From positions 1,129,185 through 1,193,184 of the forward strand of contig JABAKD010000021.1 of NCBI GenBank assembly GCA_012845835.1: a DNA stretch of 64,000 nucleotides, written 5' to 3'. Positions within the stretch are counted from its first letter, which is position 1, and each line of letters starts with the position of its first letter. The position numbers and the translations under genes are program-made. Below are positions 49,301 through 61,830 of the stretch, in pieces. Origin of the DNA: Undaria pinnatifida (lineage: Eukaryota > Sar > Phaeophyceae > Laminariales > Alariaceae). The notes under the pieces are model-generated. The model had not been told where the DNA came from, ran no database searches, and saw nothing but the letters and a program-made list of their open reading frames with translations.

Positions 49301-49718
49301 GGATGTCTTCATCGGGTTATCCGAAAGCGAGCCTACGAGCGTACACCAGCTATGAGCTGATACACGCCACATGCGACCTCATATATAAGAGGGTGTAATA
49401 GGTTATGAGCCTCGCACGCGTAAAAAAGGGGAGCGGCAGCACGGATTCACGATCATTACCACTGAGGACGGCTGATCAAGAAATCTACTGCTACTTACGG
49501 GAGCTTCTTCTCTATATCTGCGAGTACGACGAAAAGCATCAGACGCAGGACTCCGAGTACTTCGTTGGAAACGCGCGGTGAGTGAGGGAGCATATCTAGA
49601 GGACTGTACGCACTCAATCAGAGGTACACAAAGGTTTAGAACGCCACCACATCACAGCTTGTACCAAATCAACACAGGACCCTCTTTGTATCGCCAGGAC
49701 CCCAAACAAAAACTTAAC

Positions 49719-50175
49719 ATACTCGAGTAAACAACTACTGAACGTTGCCTCGACTCCAAATAAGCGGGTCGTTCCGAGCAACAGCGGTACAGAGGCAACT
49801 CTCGACAGTACAACCCACCGTCTGTTAATGACCTCTAGTTCAAGGACTTCAGGTGTGATCATCGTGATGTACCGACCAAAATTCGAGCCCAACGCACCTC
49901 TCGGTGAGTGCGGGCCGTAGGCTTCACGTGTGATCATCGTGATAGACCGACCAAAACCAAAACCTCGACATACTCGAGTAAACAACTGCTGAGCGTTGCC
50001 TCGACTTCGAATAAGCCAGTCGTCCTGGGAAACAGCGGTACAGAGGCAACTCTCGAGAGAACAACCTACTGTCTGTTAATAGAGCTCTGACCTATAGTTT
50101 AAGGACTTCACGGGTGATTATCGTAATAGACCGTTAAAAATTCGAGCACAACGCACCTCGTTGAGAGTGCGGGCC
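49719..50175. repeat. Tandem pair in LTR-element leader
   Basis: ACTCGAGTAAACAACT, AACAGCGGTACAGAGGCAAC and GTGTGATCATCGTGAT recur in the same order about 250 bp apart. Confidence 0.8.
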
Positions 50176-50548
50176 AAAGGCGTGACTTCTCAGGAAGAAC
50201 TCGCCAAACTCGAAGCGACAAGCTTTATCAAGAGCAACTCCCGGCACTAGAGTAGCTGCCTATTAGAGGAGACTCTTATCATCAAGGGGACTAGTGCAGG
50301 CTGCACCCAGCAGCATCAGGTGCTACTGCTGTATTTTTTGGAATTTCGAAAAATTTCAGAAACCTCCATAACGCCTTCGATTTCTTCACAAGCGCCACTA
50401 CTGCACTTGAAACAGCTGTTTAATACAACAGCTCGTATCGTACGTGCGGCGGGATTACAGGTACTACTACACTGCTGTACCGGTACCGATATCATACAAG
50501 ACATCTGAGTGACCTGCAACCTGGTACATACTACTAGTCATCATCATC

Positions 50549-51616
50549 ATGGGGGATTCCAACAGCAGCAGCACTTCATTCGCCAAGGCCATTAAAGGAC
50601 TAAGGACGTTCGATGGGCGCAGCCCAGCCGATTTTCGAGATTGGTATAAACGATTAGCGATTGTTATTGGAGTGTCCAGAAGCGATATCACTAGCCTCAT
50701 TAAAGGGCATCCTCGACGGACCGAAGCGACGACCGGTACGGGATCTTCACCAGCACTCGCACAAGAAATCGCAGCTTATAAAAGGGAAAATCAAGACCTG
50801 TACGCCATGCGTTTTCTGCTAAAGGAGAAACCAGCACCTCTAGTTGTACTCAAGCACGAGGATGAGACTGGGACGACCGGTGACGGGCAAAACGCCCTAC
50901 AAGAGCTTGTCTCGAAGTACAACAAGGTCACTGACGCAGTGATCCGGGCGAAAATGGACAAGCTCGTCAACTCCAACATGGAGCAAGCAGAAGATCCGGA
51001 CACATACTTCATGGAAAAGACGCTCGCGCACTCTGAGCTCGAGAAGATGGGCGAGACGATCGCCGACCGCAGATTCAAGGACATCTGTGTACAAGCGTTT
51101 ACCTCGGAGTACAAGGATATCAAGATGGTGATGTACCGGGACCCGAATTTCGACATCGATCAGATGCAAAGGACGATGCGCCACCTTTATTTGGATCATA
51201 TTTCGCGCAACAGCGACACCAAGATCGCTGGTCGTGGCGTAGCCATGACTGCGGCATCGACTTGCAGTCATTGCGGGAAGCAAGGGCACTACGCCTCCAA
51301 CTGCTGGAAAAGAAAGGACGACAACGGCAGCAAGTCTACTGGCGCCTTCAACAAGCAGAAGAACAAAGAACCTTCAAACGACAAGGCAGCATCCAATGTT
51401 GGAGCTGAGCACAAGTGGTGTTCTGTACACAAACCTGCCTCGCACGACGACACGACGGAATGCTACGAGCAAGGAGCGCCACGCCCACCGCAGAGTGGAC
51501 ACACTCATACTGCCGCTGCTATACGAGGCGCGAGCACACGCCCTAACGACGACGAAAAGCCGTCCCTTAACTTCGACGATGGTTTCGAAGAGGATTCGCG
51601 TTTACAGGGCTGCTAG
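50549..51616 (+). pseudogene. Gag-like part of the LTR element
   Basis: This 355-codon frame begins MGDSNSSSTSFAKAIKGL and has a helical capsid-like body. Near residue 235 it has a CCHC zinc knuckle (CSHCGKQGHYASNC), followed by a basic, low-complexity tail. This layout is that of a retrotransposon nucleocapsid protein. A protease-like VDSGDSS remnant lies downstream near 51.72 kb. It is treated as a fossil because the element as a whole is broken. Confidence 0.8.
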
Positions 51617-54455
51617 CTGGTAGCGGCAATAGGGGCTTTCACCCCAGGGGTTTTCATCCCAATGGTAGCGGCAACAGGGGTTTTCACGCCAATAGCGACA
51701 GGTTCACAATGCTTGTGGACAGCGGCGACAGCAGCACTTCGCTTCCACTCACTCAACACCCAGAGGACAAGGGCATATGCTCTTACGACGTATTTCTTCG
51801 CACCCTGGGCGGGACGGTTGATGCGGCATCAACGCCCGCTGTAGTTCCTGCAGCATAGGTAAGCAACGACGCCAATCGAGGCGTTTGTACCTTCAAAGAG
51901 GTCGATAATTCTGCACCAACTCCAGCGTATCTATGGAGCACACCACGACGGTAGCGCCTCAACTGACGAGGGTATCAGCGCGGTACGGACAGAATCATAC
52001 GACTCAAAAGGAGTGCGCACTAACAGGCAGAAAAAATACGCCTGAAGATGCTACTGTTACGGAGACTGAGCACCAACATGCGCAAATGCCGGACATCACG
52101 CCTGAGAACGCTATTGTCACTGAGACGGAGCGCTTTTGTGCGCTAGTTCAGGTCATGCTACACTACTACGAGAACACCTTTTGGAATAGGAAAACTCATC
52201 GACAACAGCCGGAGCGCCATTGACGGGAGCTGGAGCATCCTCATTCATCAGAAAATGAGTCATCATCACCAGAGGTTGGAGAATGGTCATCAAGGGCTGG
52301 AGCACTACCGAAAGACGTTGGAGTGTCCTTGAGAGCAATTACATTTGTGCTATCACGCCCTGGGACGAACATTCCACTATAACTGGGGCCGCACCGGATG
52401 TACCGCATCACGAGACCGCCGGTACAAGACCCAATCCAAGAGAGTCGAAGATACCTCCGACAACACGCACGCAACAGGAGCATCGGGGACAACCCCACCG
52501 ACCACGTGTGTGGATTTCACCTGCACCGAGAGAGACCCCGTTCACATCTCGGAGGAGGCAAACCGGGTGATTAAAATCCCCAACGACATACTAAGATGCC
52601 ATCCACTTCGCGGATCAGCATCGCCTGGAATCACCGGAACCGGAGTTACCGGAGCTGGGATCTCCAAAGCATCTTCGCATGGGATCTTCGGAGCAACGTC
52701 ATCTGGATCACCATCGCACATCGGAGCAACTGCATATGGGACCACTGGATCAACTTCATGTTGGATCACCGGAGCATCAGCTGGACCAACAGCATCACAT
52801 GAGACCATTGGAGTCGCTGGATCATCGCCATCTGGGACCACCAGACCATCAGCTGAGCCAAGGGACGACGGATCGACATTGTCCGCTACACCCGGGATCA
52901 CACCAGCTACGTTCGAGTCAAGCCTTGGAGCCAAGCTCAACAACGAAACAGACCGTCAGTAGGACGTTCACACGCTCATGACAGCAAAAGGACAGCCACG
53001 GGCAAACCCCGAGACAGGATCTGTGGAATCAACACAGGACGATCAAGAGCCACTGGCGACATCTCCGGCCTTCGTGTACACCCGCAAGCCAACCTCAAGC
53101 TTCCTCTCCATCCTGAACGACGAGCCCATAAACATCGAGGCCAAGACGCAGAAACTGACTGCATAATTAACAGTCGAGGCGGCGCCGATGACGGCGATAA
53201 GTATTGAGAAAGATAAATCTACCTACCTCTCCAATTTCAAGATGAAGTTAAGCCTCTACTTCCAAGCGACGGACAACGGACCGAGAACACCAACGACGTC
53301 TACACCAACAACGTCTACACCGACAACGTCTACACCAACAAGGTCAAGCCAGTGGAAGTGCGAAATGCGTCATCTCTTTGCCAAATCTGTACGTACAGTG
53401 TCGCATGTTCTGTTTGTACGGGGCGAGTAGAGACAACGACTGGCGTTGTGCACGGTTTGGAGATTGCGAAATATCGCAGTTAGTACCAATTACCAAGGGT
53501 ACAAGTCGAATAGGTAATATCGACCGAACAGTTGAATCTTAAAATTTAACTACGCCATCTCCGGTACTTCGGGATATAAGGCAAAAAAAAACGCCGTCTA
53601 GACAAGTACAAACGGAAGATTAAGATACACGAGAGGTGATGTCTCTCTTGAATACACGGTCTATACTCAGCTGTAAATCGCTGGCAGTGCGCCTTTGTTC
53701 CTTTGTGTGTTTGGGCGGCAGGAACACTGGTAGGCTGTTACCGTCGTTCGAGGGTCCATTTCAAAGGTCCTTTTCTTATGGTTTCCGACGGGTTTTGAGG
53801 ATCCTTGTCTATGAGCTACGAGCGACGCATAGGCGCATCGCCCACATGTGCTCACTCCTTTTTGCTCATCATCAGCTCCCAACTGCTGACCAAATTAATC
53901 ATCAATCAACAAATCGGCTTGGGGTCGCCGAACAACATCTTCTCTGCTAGAGCTCTCTGCTCTTACAGGCTCAACTAACCGTGGCCTCCGTTTGCCTCAT
54001 ATCATATATATAGGCTGTGTCTTCATTGGGTCATCCGAAAGCGAGCCTACGAGCGTACACCAGCTAAGAGCTGATACACGCCACATGCCATCTCATATAT
54101 TAGAGGGTTTAACAATATATTCATACGTACTGGCACTGATGACTGCTAGATACAGCAGCAACAAAATAACCTGGCCACAGGAGTACGAGAATGAGAACAT
54201 CCAACAACCTGGAACCACATTTCCAAACTTTCAGCGACACTGTCGCGGCGCTTACAGGTCACCAAAACTGCTTCCACTGCCACACTTGTGGTGAGAGCAC
54301 CTAAGACCTACCGCAGGTTGGTGCGTTATATGATTAGCTGTGACGCTGGAGCTATATGGTCTATGGCAGAACTGCAAAGTATCGTGCGCAAATATTCCAA
54401 CGCTGGACGGTGGTTCCAGATCTCTGTATTTTTGACAAAGTTTGGCCCAATTGTT

Positions 54456-54684
54456 TGCTACGATAGAGGAAGCACTTTTCGTCTGAAATGGTTTCTGAAT
54501 GACGAGGCTCCTTAACCCAAAACCGTCGGAAACAGGCCATTTTGTCGCATCATTCTCATTGTGTACCTAAGCCATGGGATTTGGCATCCAATACATATTT
54601 TTTGTTTCCATAAATCAGTTTTTTGGAGAGGTCTTAAGCTCCCCGATAGAGGAACCTAAGAAAAAAAAAATGCACCTCTATCGT
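54456..54684. mobile_element. MITE-A copy 4
   Basis: The clearest copy: GCTACGATAGAGG at the left and its exact inverse CCTCTATCGTAGC at the right. The inner GAATGACGAGGCTCCTTAAC and GGAGAGGTCTTAAGCTCCC match the other three copies. Confidence 0.85.
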
Positions 54685-54719
54685 AGCACCCGTCGTGGGC
54701 AGGGCAACACAGCAGAGGT

Positions 54720-55300
54720 GCCCCCGCCCTCTCCCCCCCCGTCGCCCGTCGCCCCACCATCAAAGCTTACCCACAACCCCCCCCCCCCTCTCTGCCGCCT
54801 CAGCTAAAAGAGTTAAAATTGCCTAAAAAAATAATGAGCGCATCCCGACAGGGTGACATCACCGCTTTACTGCTGCGTGCTGCTGCTGTTGTTCGAGCCA
54901 TCTATGCATCATGCTTGCAGTGACTCCAATAATTCATTTATTTGGTCTTCAAGTTCAAACTAACCGCCCTCTCCCTACCCGTCCCCCCCAACCATCGCTT
55001 AAACCTAGCATCACGCGTGTACTGTAAGCTCTTACATAAATTTACGCGGCCTAAAATGTGGGAACCTTTTTCCCCCCCGCCCCCGCTTAGAAACCCACTT
55101 ACTTATCGGTTATAATACATACAAAGTGATTGATGCATTGCACAGCCGTCCGATTTCGCCCCCCTCCAAAAAGGTTTTTTTTTTCATGGTTTCCGTGCGC
55201 AGATTGATTAACATCACCATGTTCACCGACGTAAAAACAAATTAGAACGGGAGACGCCGACCTGTCTGTGTTGTCTTCACACTGTACCGTCCTTTTTACC
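54720..55300 (+). mobile_element. R1 copy, diverged
   Basis: C-rich tracts are followed by GATGCATTGCACAGCCGTCC, TTTCCGTGCGCAGATTGATT and GGGAGACGCCGACCTGTCT. The AT-tailed end is not evident. Beyond, 55.3-56.5 kb has an A/G tract (55470-55560) but no supported gene. Confidence 0.6.
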
Positions 55301-56504
55301 TAACGACATCGTCATCGGTACACCCAGAGTCCGTGCTGATTAATCCTAGTCTAGATACATACAAATTCTGTGGTCACAAACGGCTGTGAAACAGAATAAA
55401 CCAAACAGTCGCATTTAATCAAGGTAGTGGAAGTGAAGCATGCTAGCGCACCGGGTACGAGAACACTAACCAAGACAAACCAGACAAAAAAAAAGAGAAA
55501 AAGAAGAAAAAAAAAAGAACGAAACAAGAAATGAAGGCGAAAAAACAACAGGTGTTCCGAAGGACGTGATGCAAGAAGATCGGAGAGGAAAGGAAAGGCT
55601 GCAATTAATTGCCAGAGGCACACCATACATACGTGCTGAGAAAGAGGATCAGATACCTGTTACACGGGCAGAACAACACGATGAAGATATCTGCTGTTGC
55701 CGCACGGACAAAACAACACGAAGAAGATACCTGCTGTTTTACGGACAACTACAACACGCAGAAGAGAAAGAAAATACCGGCATAAGGCCGGTGAGGAGGG
55801 AAATAGGGGAGCAAACAAGAAGCAAAATAAAGAAAAAAGGAAAAAAAGAAAGTACTACATCATCAAGTCATCACTGTCGCTTTCGCGCTCCCCCCATTGA
55901 ACTCAACGAAAACAAGCAAACAAAGCAGAAACTACCACTCGTTGTAGAGGATTCGGGGCTACTATAGCACACGCTCAACATAATCATTAGTCGAACTGGT
56001 ACCTTGCCGCACGATCCGCCACTTCATTTCTGAATTTATCTACATAATAACAGCTGTATGTATTGGTATCATCAGTAAGTACGGCGGCTTCCCGCCGCCG
56101 CGCCCCCGGTTTCCCCTGGTCGCTGCCCTTGGCCTTCTCTGCTGTGAGGGGTTGTCAGCTCTTCTCCGCCTCGCCCCTGTGCCATTTCTTCATGAAGCGG
56201 TCCGCCGTGTCGACGATCTCCCGGTGACAGCTCCCACTCTTAGCCTTCCTCGGCCATCTCACGGTCTCTGCTTCAAACAGTAAGGGGGGGCTATCCGTAG
56301 ACCCCTCGGTTGCTTCGAATACCCTGATGATGTCGTCTACCGGACACTGGGCCCAGTTCTGTTCTGGTCGATCTCGTTCCGGGTTCACCCCACCAGCCAT
56401 CGTCCCAAACATCACGCGAGGGGTCAGTTGCTCACTGCTCGTCCGTTTCACGGCTCCCGCAAAGATCCATCTATATCCTTCACAATGGAGGAAGCACACA
56501 GAAG

Positions 56505-56845
56505 AAGTAATACGTGCGATGGGAGAAAAACACACAGCTTGCGCAAAGACGACTTTCGACGAAAATCGCCGATCGATCTCACACTGGCTGGGGTGTGTTT
56601 TATTTTTTTATAATTTAGATTGTAATGTACTTGGTCAGCGGCGTTTGGGCCAACCAAGCTAATGGCCTCCCATTTACTTGACATGACTGATGACATGGAG
56701 GCGGGGAACTGGGAACGTCACCGACTACGACGCATATGTTCGACCTATCTACCCAGTAATACGCGCGATCGGAATATCAACTACTGCTTGCTTGCAAAGA
56801 TGAGTTTCGACGAAATCTTCGACGAATCTCACAGCTGGAACCACC
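56505..56845 (+). mobile_element. Two short R1 copies
   Basis: The first is at 56505-56610 (ACACACAGCTTGCGCAAAGA to CTGGCTGGGGTGTG). The second is at 56740-56845 (AATACGCGCGATCGGAATAT to TCTCACAGCTGGAACC). Both include only the 3' part. Confidence 0.7.
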
Positions 56846-57049
56846 GGATTCCTCAAGTGTTCGAAAAACTGACGTTAATTTGAGAATGTTTTTCGGCCAC
56901 GATATAATCGAGCATGGTTAAACCGTTTCGCATTTTGAACATTGACGTATACATACTGTATTACCAAAACTTTATGTTTATGGATTCGATTCCCGTATTC
57001 CAATACCAACCAGCTGGCGTTGTTTAGTAGCAAATCGTATACAACGTAT

Positions 57050-58200
57050 ACTACTACTTACTACTACTACTACTACTACTACTATTACTACTACAACTTC
57101 TACTGCTGCTACTAGTCTTTAGTCTACTACTACTACTACTACTGCAACTACTGCTGCTACTACTAATACATTTCATACTACTACTACTGCTATTGCCACC
57201 ACCACTACTACTACAACTACTGCTGCTACTATTACTACTACTATTACTCCTATTGCCACCACCACTACTATTACTACTAATTCATCTGCTACTACTACTA
57301 ATGCTCCAACTACTAATACTACTACCATTAACACTACTACTGCTCCTACTACTAGTCTAATACTCCAACTACTACTATTTTACTACTACTACTGCTACTA
57401 CTACTGCTACTACTGCTGCTACTGCTACTACACTACTGCTACTACTGCTACTTGCTGCTTCTCCTACTACTGCTACTACTACTACTACTCCTACAGAGCT
57501 GCTCCTATTACTATGCTGCTAATGCTGCTGCTACTTCTACTACTGCTACTACTGCTACTACTACTGCTACTACTGCTACTACTGCAGCTACTACTGCTAC
57601 TACTGCTACTACTGCTACTACTGCTACTACTGCTACAGCTGCTACTACTGCTGCTGCTACTACTGCTACTACTGCTACTACTGCGACTACCGCTACTTCT
57701 GCTACGACTAATACAATTACTATTTTACTACTACTACTGCCACTACTATTGCTACTACTACAACTACTACTACTGCTACTACTACTACTGCTGCTACTAC
57801 TGCTACTACTACTGCTACTACACTACTATACTACAGTGGTTATTGCTACTGCTGCTACTGCTGCTACAGCTACTACTGCTACTTCTGATACTACTGCTAC
57901 TACTACTACTGCTGCTGCTTCTCCTACTACTACTACTACTGCTACTGCTGCTACAGTACTGCTCCTGATTCTACAGTACTGGTACTGCTACTACTGCTGC
58001 TACTGCTGCTATGCTCCTACTGCTTCTACTGCTACTACTGCTTCTACTGCTACTACTAACTGCTACTACTGCTACTACTGCTACTACTACTGCTACTGCG
58101 GCTACTACTACTGCTGCTACTGCTACTACTGATACTACTGATACTCTGCTACTATGCTGCTACTACTAGTAGTAGTACTACTACTGCTACTACTGCTGCT
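57050..58200. repeat. 1.1-kb imperfect CTA/CTG trinucleotide tract
   Basis: Nearly every triplet on the plus strand is CTA, CTG, TTA or a single-base variant. The tract therefore stays open for up to about 226 codons, as poly-Leu, poly-Thr/Ala or poly-Tyr/Cys depending on frame. These frames are a by-product of the repeat. Confidence 0.95.
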
Positions 58201-58429
58201 ACCAATACGGCTGCTGCTGTACGAGCACCAAATATATGGGAAAAGGTTATGGTATTTACACCAGATGGGCCTCCGGCCGCTCTTCTTGTCGAGAGCAGCT
58301 ACTCTAAGAAGGCTGCACAAAAACATATAGCAGGGCCGGGTGCTAAATAGCCAAGTGGGAAGGGCCTACTGCGGGTTCTAGGTTCTGAATGGGACCAGGG
58401 TCGTGTGCCACCTGTATAAAAACACGAAA

Positions 58430-59029
58430 GCAACAACACTTAAGCTGTGAGATCGAATATTAATAATTCGTCCAAACCCCTCGTAACTTGTACTACTACC
58501 AGGTACACTCGTACTGTGTGAAGGGCATTAAGGACGTACCTGGTACCTGGTACTGTATAAATATATTACAAAAAATGAGAATACACTCCAGCTGTGAGAT
58601 CGAAGATTTCGTCGAAACTCATCTTTGCAAGCTGTGTGTGATACTCCGATCGCGCGCATTACGAGTTGTGTGTCCTCATTAAGGATATAGGTCGGCGACT
58701 CCCCTTACAACTACAGTGTAGCTATCAGGGTCAACAGGGTGATTTTAGTCAGTCTGTGCGCGGAAACTATAAAACCCGTTTATGAGGGGGACAAAATCTG
58801 ACAGCTGTGGAGGATAACGTATCCTTTTATCAAGTGAATCTTGTAAGTCGAATAACCGGTGAGGGGGGGGGGCGGAGTTTTGAAGAACGTGGGGGCCTGG
58901 TTTTGATCAAAAGCGAGCGGATTTGGAGGGGGGGGGGGGGGGGGGGGGGGGCAGGGGGGGGCAATTTGTGCATGTAAGCTATAAATCCTTGCAAGGGGAT
59001 AAATCTGACGGTTTTGGCACAAGTTTATT

Positions 59030-59068
<39 letters not shown>

Positions 59069-59160
59069 CGTGTGGGGCAGCTCAATATGTGCGTGGAAAC
59101 TATACATTATTTTGAGGGGATAAATGTGACGGTTTTGGAAATAATGCATCAGCACTGTTA
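58430..59160 (-). mobile_element. R1 copy with very long G runs
   Basis: It runs from CACTCCAGCTGTGAGATCGA through GGTCGGCGACTCCCCTTACA and ACAAAATCTGACAGCTGTGG. Two further sub-units are each preceded by a G run, about 24 bases near 58930 and about 40 bases near 59035. Confidence 0.85.
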
Positions 59161-59179
59161 AATATATGGACTATATATA

Positions 59180-59465
59180 TTATGATAAATATTCATATGA
59201 CGAATCTTTCTTTTCGGGAATTCGGTCAGAAGTTTTTTCTCGTCTTGGCCTCAGTATGGGATACTCGGAACTGGAATTCTCGGTCAAATATCTTCGTTCG
59301 AGCGCCGTCTTCGGGGGCGGCTCCAACGCCCCTCGCCCCGCCGTGTCCGTTCCGTACCTCGACGTGAACGTGGATAGATGCTGAGGGAGACAAGCGAGAA
59401 GTGCGCTTTTTTTTAATTTTGGGGGGGTCACGCCCGAGCTATTCTTGGAATTTGGCATGTGTAGA
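59180..59465 (-). repeat. Dispersed repeat Y, inverted copy
   Basis: The complement carries GGGGCGTTGGAGCCGCCCC and GAACAAAAGCTC-like pieces matching 39687-39940. It directly abuts the 2.5-kb inverted duplication. Confidence 0.7.
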
Positions 59466-60039
59466 GCGTGAACGAATAAATAAGAGACAAATTTTCCAAA
59501 TTGGCATCATTTCCAATTACCATATAAATTTTTCTCGACGATGCTTTGTTCATGGCCGCATAATAAAGCGCTTGCCCTATTGTAGGTACTACTTACTGCT
59601 GTGTGTCGTTCCCTTTCGGCTCAGTGGGTATAGCGCTATACAACCAACGAAGGATACGATTCTCACCCAGATCATATATTTTGGTATTTAGAAGCGTGCG
59701 CGCTGGAGACGTCATGAATGGTTGTGATAGTTGTCAGTCTCCTGAGTACTATTACTAGAGTGGGCAGTAGTACGTGGAGAAGGGATAGCTCCGGAGATCG
59801 CTCTTACGAAGTCGGTGATAAATAATAAACGAATTCGAAAACATATATATATTTGGTTTGTGTTTTCCATAATTAACCCACTCACTGCTGTGAGGTTTAC
59901 TGAGTCACGTGACAGTGTGTAGTGCTATGTGTCGTGAGTTCGATTCTCACCGACTTCGTATGTTTGTCTTTTGCAAGCGTGCGCGCTGACGACATTATAA
60001 ATGGTTAATTTGTTTGCTAGTTTAACGTATATATATGTA

Positions 60040-60325
60040 GTTCTTACAGGATTCATTCGATAAACTGATGCATTTCCTGCCACAGCTGTCAGATTTTGTC
60101 CCCCTCAGAAACGGGTTTTATAGTTTCCGCGCACAGACTGCCTAACATCACCTTGTTGGCCCTGATAGCTCTGTAGTTGCAAGGGGAGTCGCCGACCTAT
60201 ATCCTTAATGAGGACACACAACCTGTAATACGCGCGATCGGAGTATCACACAAAGCTTGCCAAGATGAGTTTCGACAAAATATTCGATCTCACAGCTAGA
60301 AGAGTGTATATTATTTTTTGTAATA
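60040..60325 (+). mobile_element. R1 copy inserted in the inverted duplication
   Basis: It runs from TTCTTACAGGATTCATTCGA through CAGCTGTCAGATTTTGTCCC to TCGATCTCACAGCTAGAAGA with a T-rich tail. The left paralogue near 38.1 kb lacks it. Confidence 0.8.
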
Positions 60326-61169
60326 TACTGAGTATGTAGTAGCACTACCCACTGAGATACTGAGTCAAGTGATTAAATAGCTCAGTGGCCAGTGCTCTAG
60401 GATTTCTTGGTCTAATCACTTTGTTCCAAGGTCGCCGTCCAAGCGAGAAGCGAGCAAAATATTGTAGTTTGAACGGTACTCTGCAGTTACTCTTCGGAAC
60501 TTCATGTATGAAGAAGTCGAAAAAATAAACTTGGCACGACATTATTTTCAACCTGGCGTCATATTTTATCCCAAAACAAATAATAATATTACTGAAAAAA
60601 AAACAACATGGTACTGCGGTAGGGATCATAGTAGTGCGTTTGTTTATTGAATTTTGGTAGGTACAAGCACGTACCTACATGGATACAGACGTGGCAAGCG
60701 CACGCGTGATTGAAGGAGGAGGAGGTAGTAGTGATTACTATTACTGCGCCATGAAAAGCCACATAGCAGCATTGATTGCGAGTGGCTGCGTCCCCGGGGC
60801 CTCGAGAGTTGCATTGTACGATTTTCTCCTGTTGATAAGCTGCGCCACGCGAAGTGGTACTAAGTAGACAGTATCCACGGAAGAAACCAGTGGTGGCATG
60901 CATTCGTCGCGGTATCGCATTGCTTGATGTTTTTTTTTCCGAGGAGACTCTTTGGAGAAATGTAAGCGGCGTGTGGATGTCGTGCTTTATTGTTGCTATG
61001 GTCCCTGACTCCGTTGCTTTGATTGTCTGCCGGTCAAGTGCAAGCGGTCGTGTTGGTACGTAACTGACAAGAAAGTTTGTGTTGCTTCGTACTTGACGTG
61101 CTCCTCGCTGCTGATTGCTGATTGTTCATCTCTTCTAGTGAGTTATTTTTTTTTTGCACAGTTCTACTT

Positions 61170-61445
61170 TCCAACTTCTGATTATACAAGCCGGGGTCAC
61201 AGGTGTCGTCCTTCCCTCCCCCCCCCCCCCCCTGTTGTTGCCTTCATTATTTTTGGCGCATAGGGTTTATTACCCACTGATCAACAATTTCATCGAGTGT
61301 TTCTAACTCGCGCTCTCGCGCTTTCTGCAAGCCAATTAGTGCACAAGACGAAAATTTATACGAGTGCGCACCCGGGGGGATTCGAACTCACACGAAGCTG
61401 ACCTATACCAGGCTCGAGGATAACCTGATACGCGACCGGGGCAGT
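61170..61445 (-). mobile_element. SINE1 copy C
   Basis: On the minus strand: GCGTATCAGGTTATCCTCGA, then GAGTTCGAATCCCCC and a body ending in A-rich sequence at about 61150. It is paralogous to copy A at 36560. Confidence 0.75.
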
Positions 61446-61451
61446 GAGTGA

Positions 61452-61830
61452 TGTAGAGCCGGTCGCCCCGGTGGTCTAGTGGGGTTGCACTCGAATACTA
61501 CTTCTATTAGCACTAGCGTTGGTCCTAGAGTTATATAACCACCGTTGTGAGCTTTGTTGGCTGTATTTGTTTGCAGAAAAAAATGGGGAAAAAAGGATCA
61601 ACAAGTTTTCTAACTAACTTCAGAAATCGCCTAGCAGCGTGGGTAGGTACAATTCCACGCGGACCGACGAGGGAAGAAAATGCTGAATTCTTCTCGCTAT
61701 AAAATTTAGGACAGGCACCGTAGTTGGGGAGGCGGGAGGGGAGCCCGCTATGTCGCCCCGGCTCTGAGTTATACTACTGGGAGGGCGAGAGTAATGCAAG
61801 CATCACAATAAATGGGGTGGGAAAAAGGAG
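61452..61830 (+). mobile_element. SINE2 copy
   Basis: GGTCGCCCCGGTGGTCTAGT begins a tRNA-like head. The body includes CGCCTAGCAGCGTGGGTAGG and GGACAGGCACCGTAGTTGGG, and it ends AATAAATGGGGTGGGAAAAA. Confidence 0.75.

Larger units (their letters stand above)
48709..54112 (+). mobile_element. Broken LTR retrotransposon
   Basis: The two long terminal repeats are about 48709-49400 and 53736-54112. Both contain TTCGAGGGTCCATTTCAAAG and GAGCTACGAGCGACGCATAG, and both resume at CATCCGAAAGCGAGCCTACG. The left one is lengthened by an R1 insertion (48971-49300). Between them lie a leader with a tandem pair of about 250 bp (49719-50175), a Gag-like frame and a short protease-like remnant. The rest of the polyprotein is not recognisable and the element is clearly broken. 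The Gag type suggests a Copia-like family, but this is uncertain. LTR divergence is visible, so it is not very recent. Confidence 0.8.

Noticed and set aside
50549-51616. A domesticated host zinc-knuckle gene
   Set aside because: Flanking LTRs and a protease-like remnant show that it is part of a retrotransposon.
57452-58132. Open frame of 226 codons, poly-Leu/Thr/Ala
   Set aside because: It is a by-product of the CTA/CTG repeat and is open in more than one frame.
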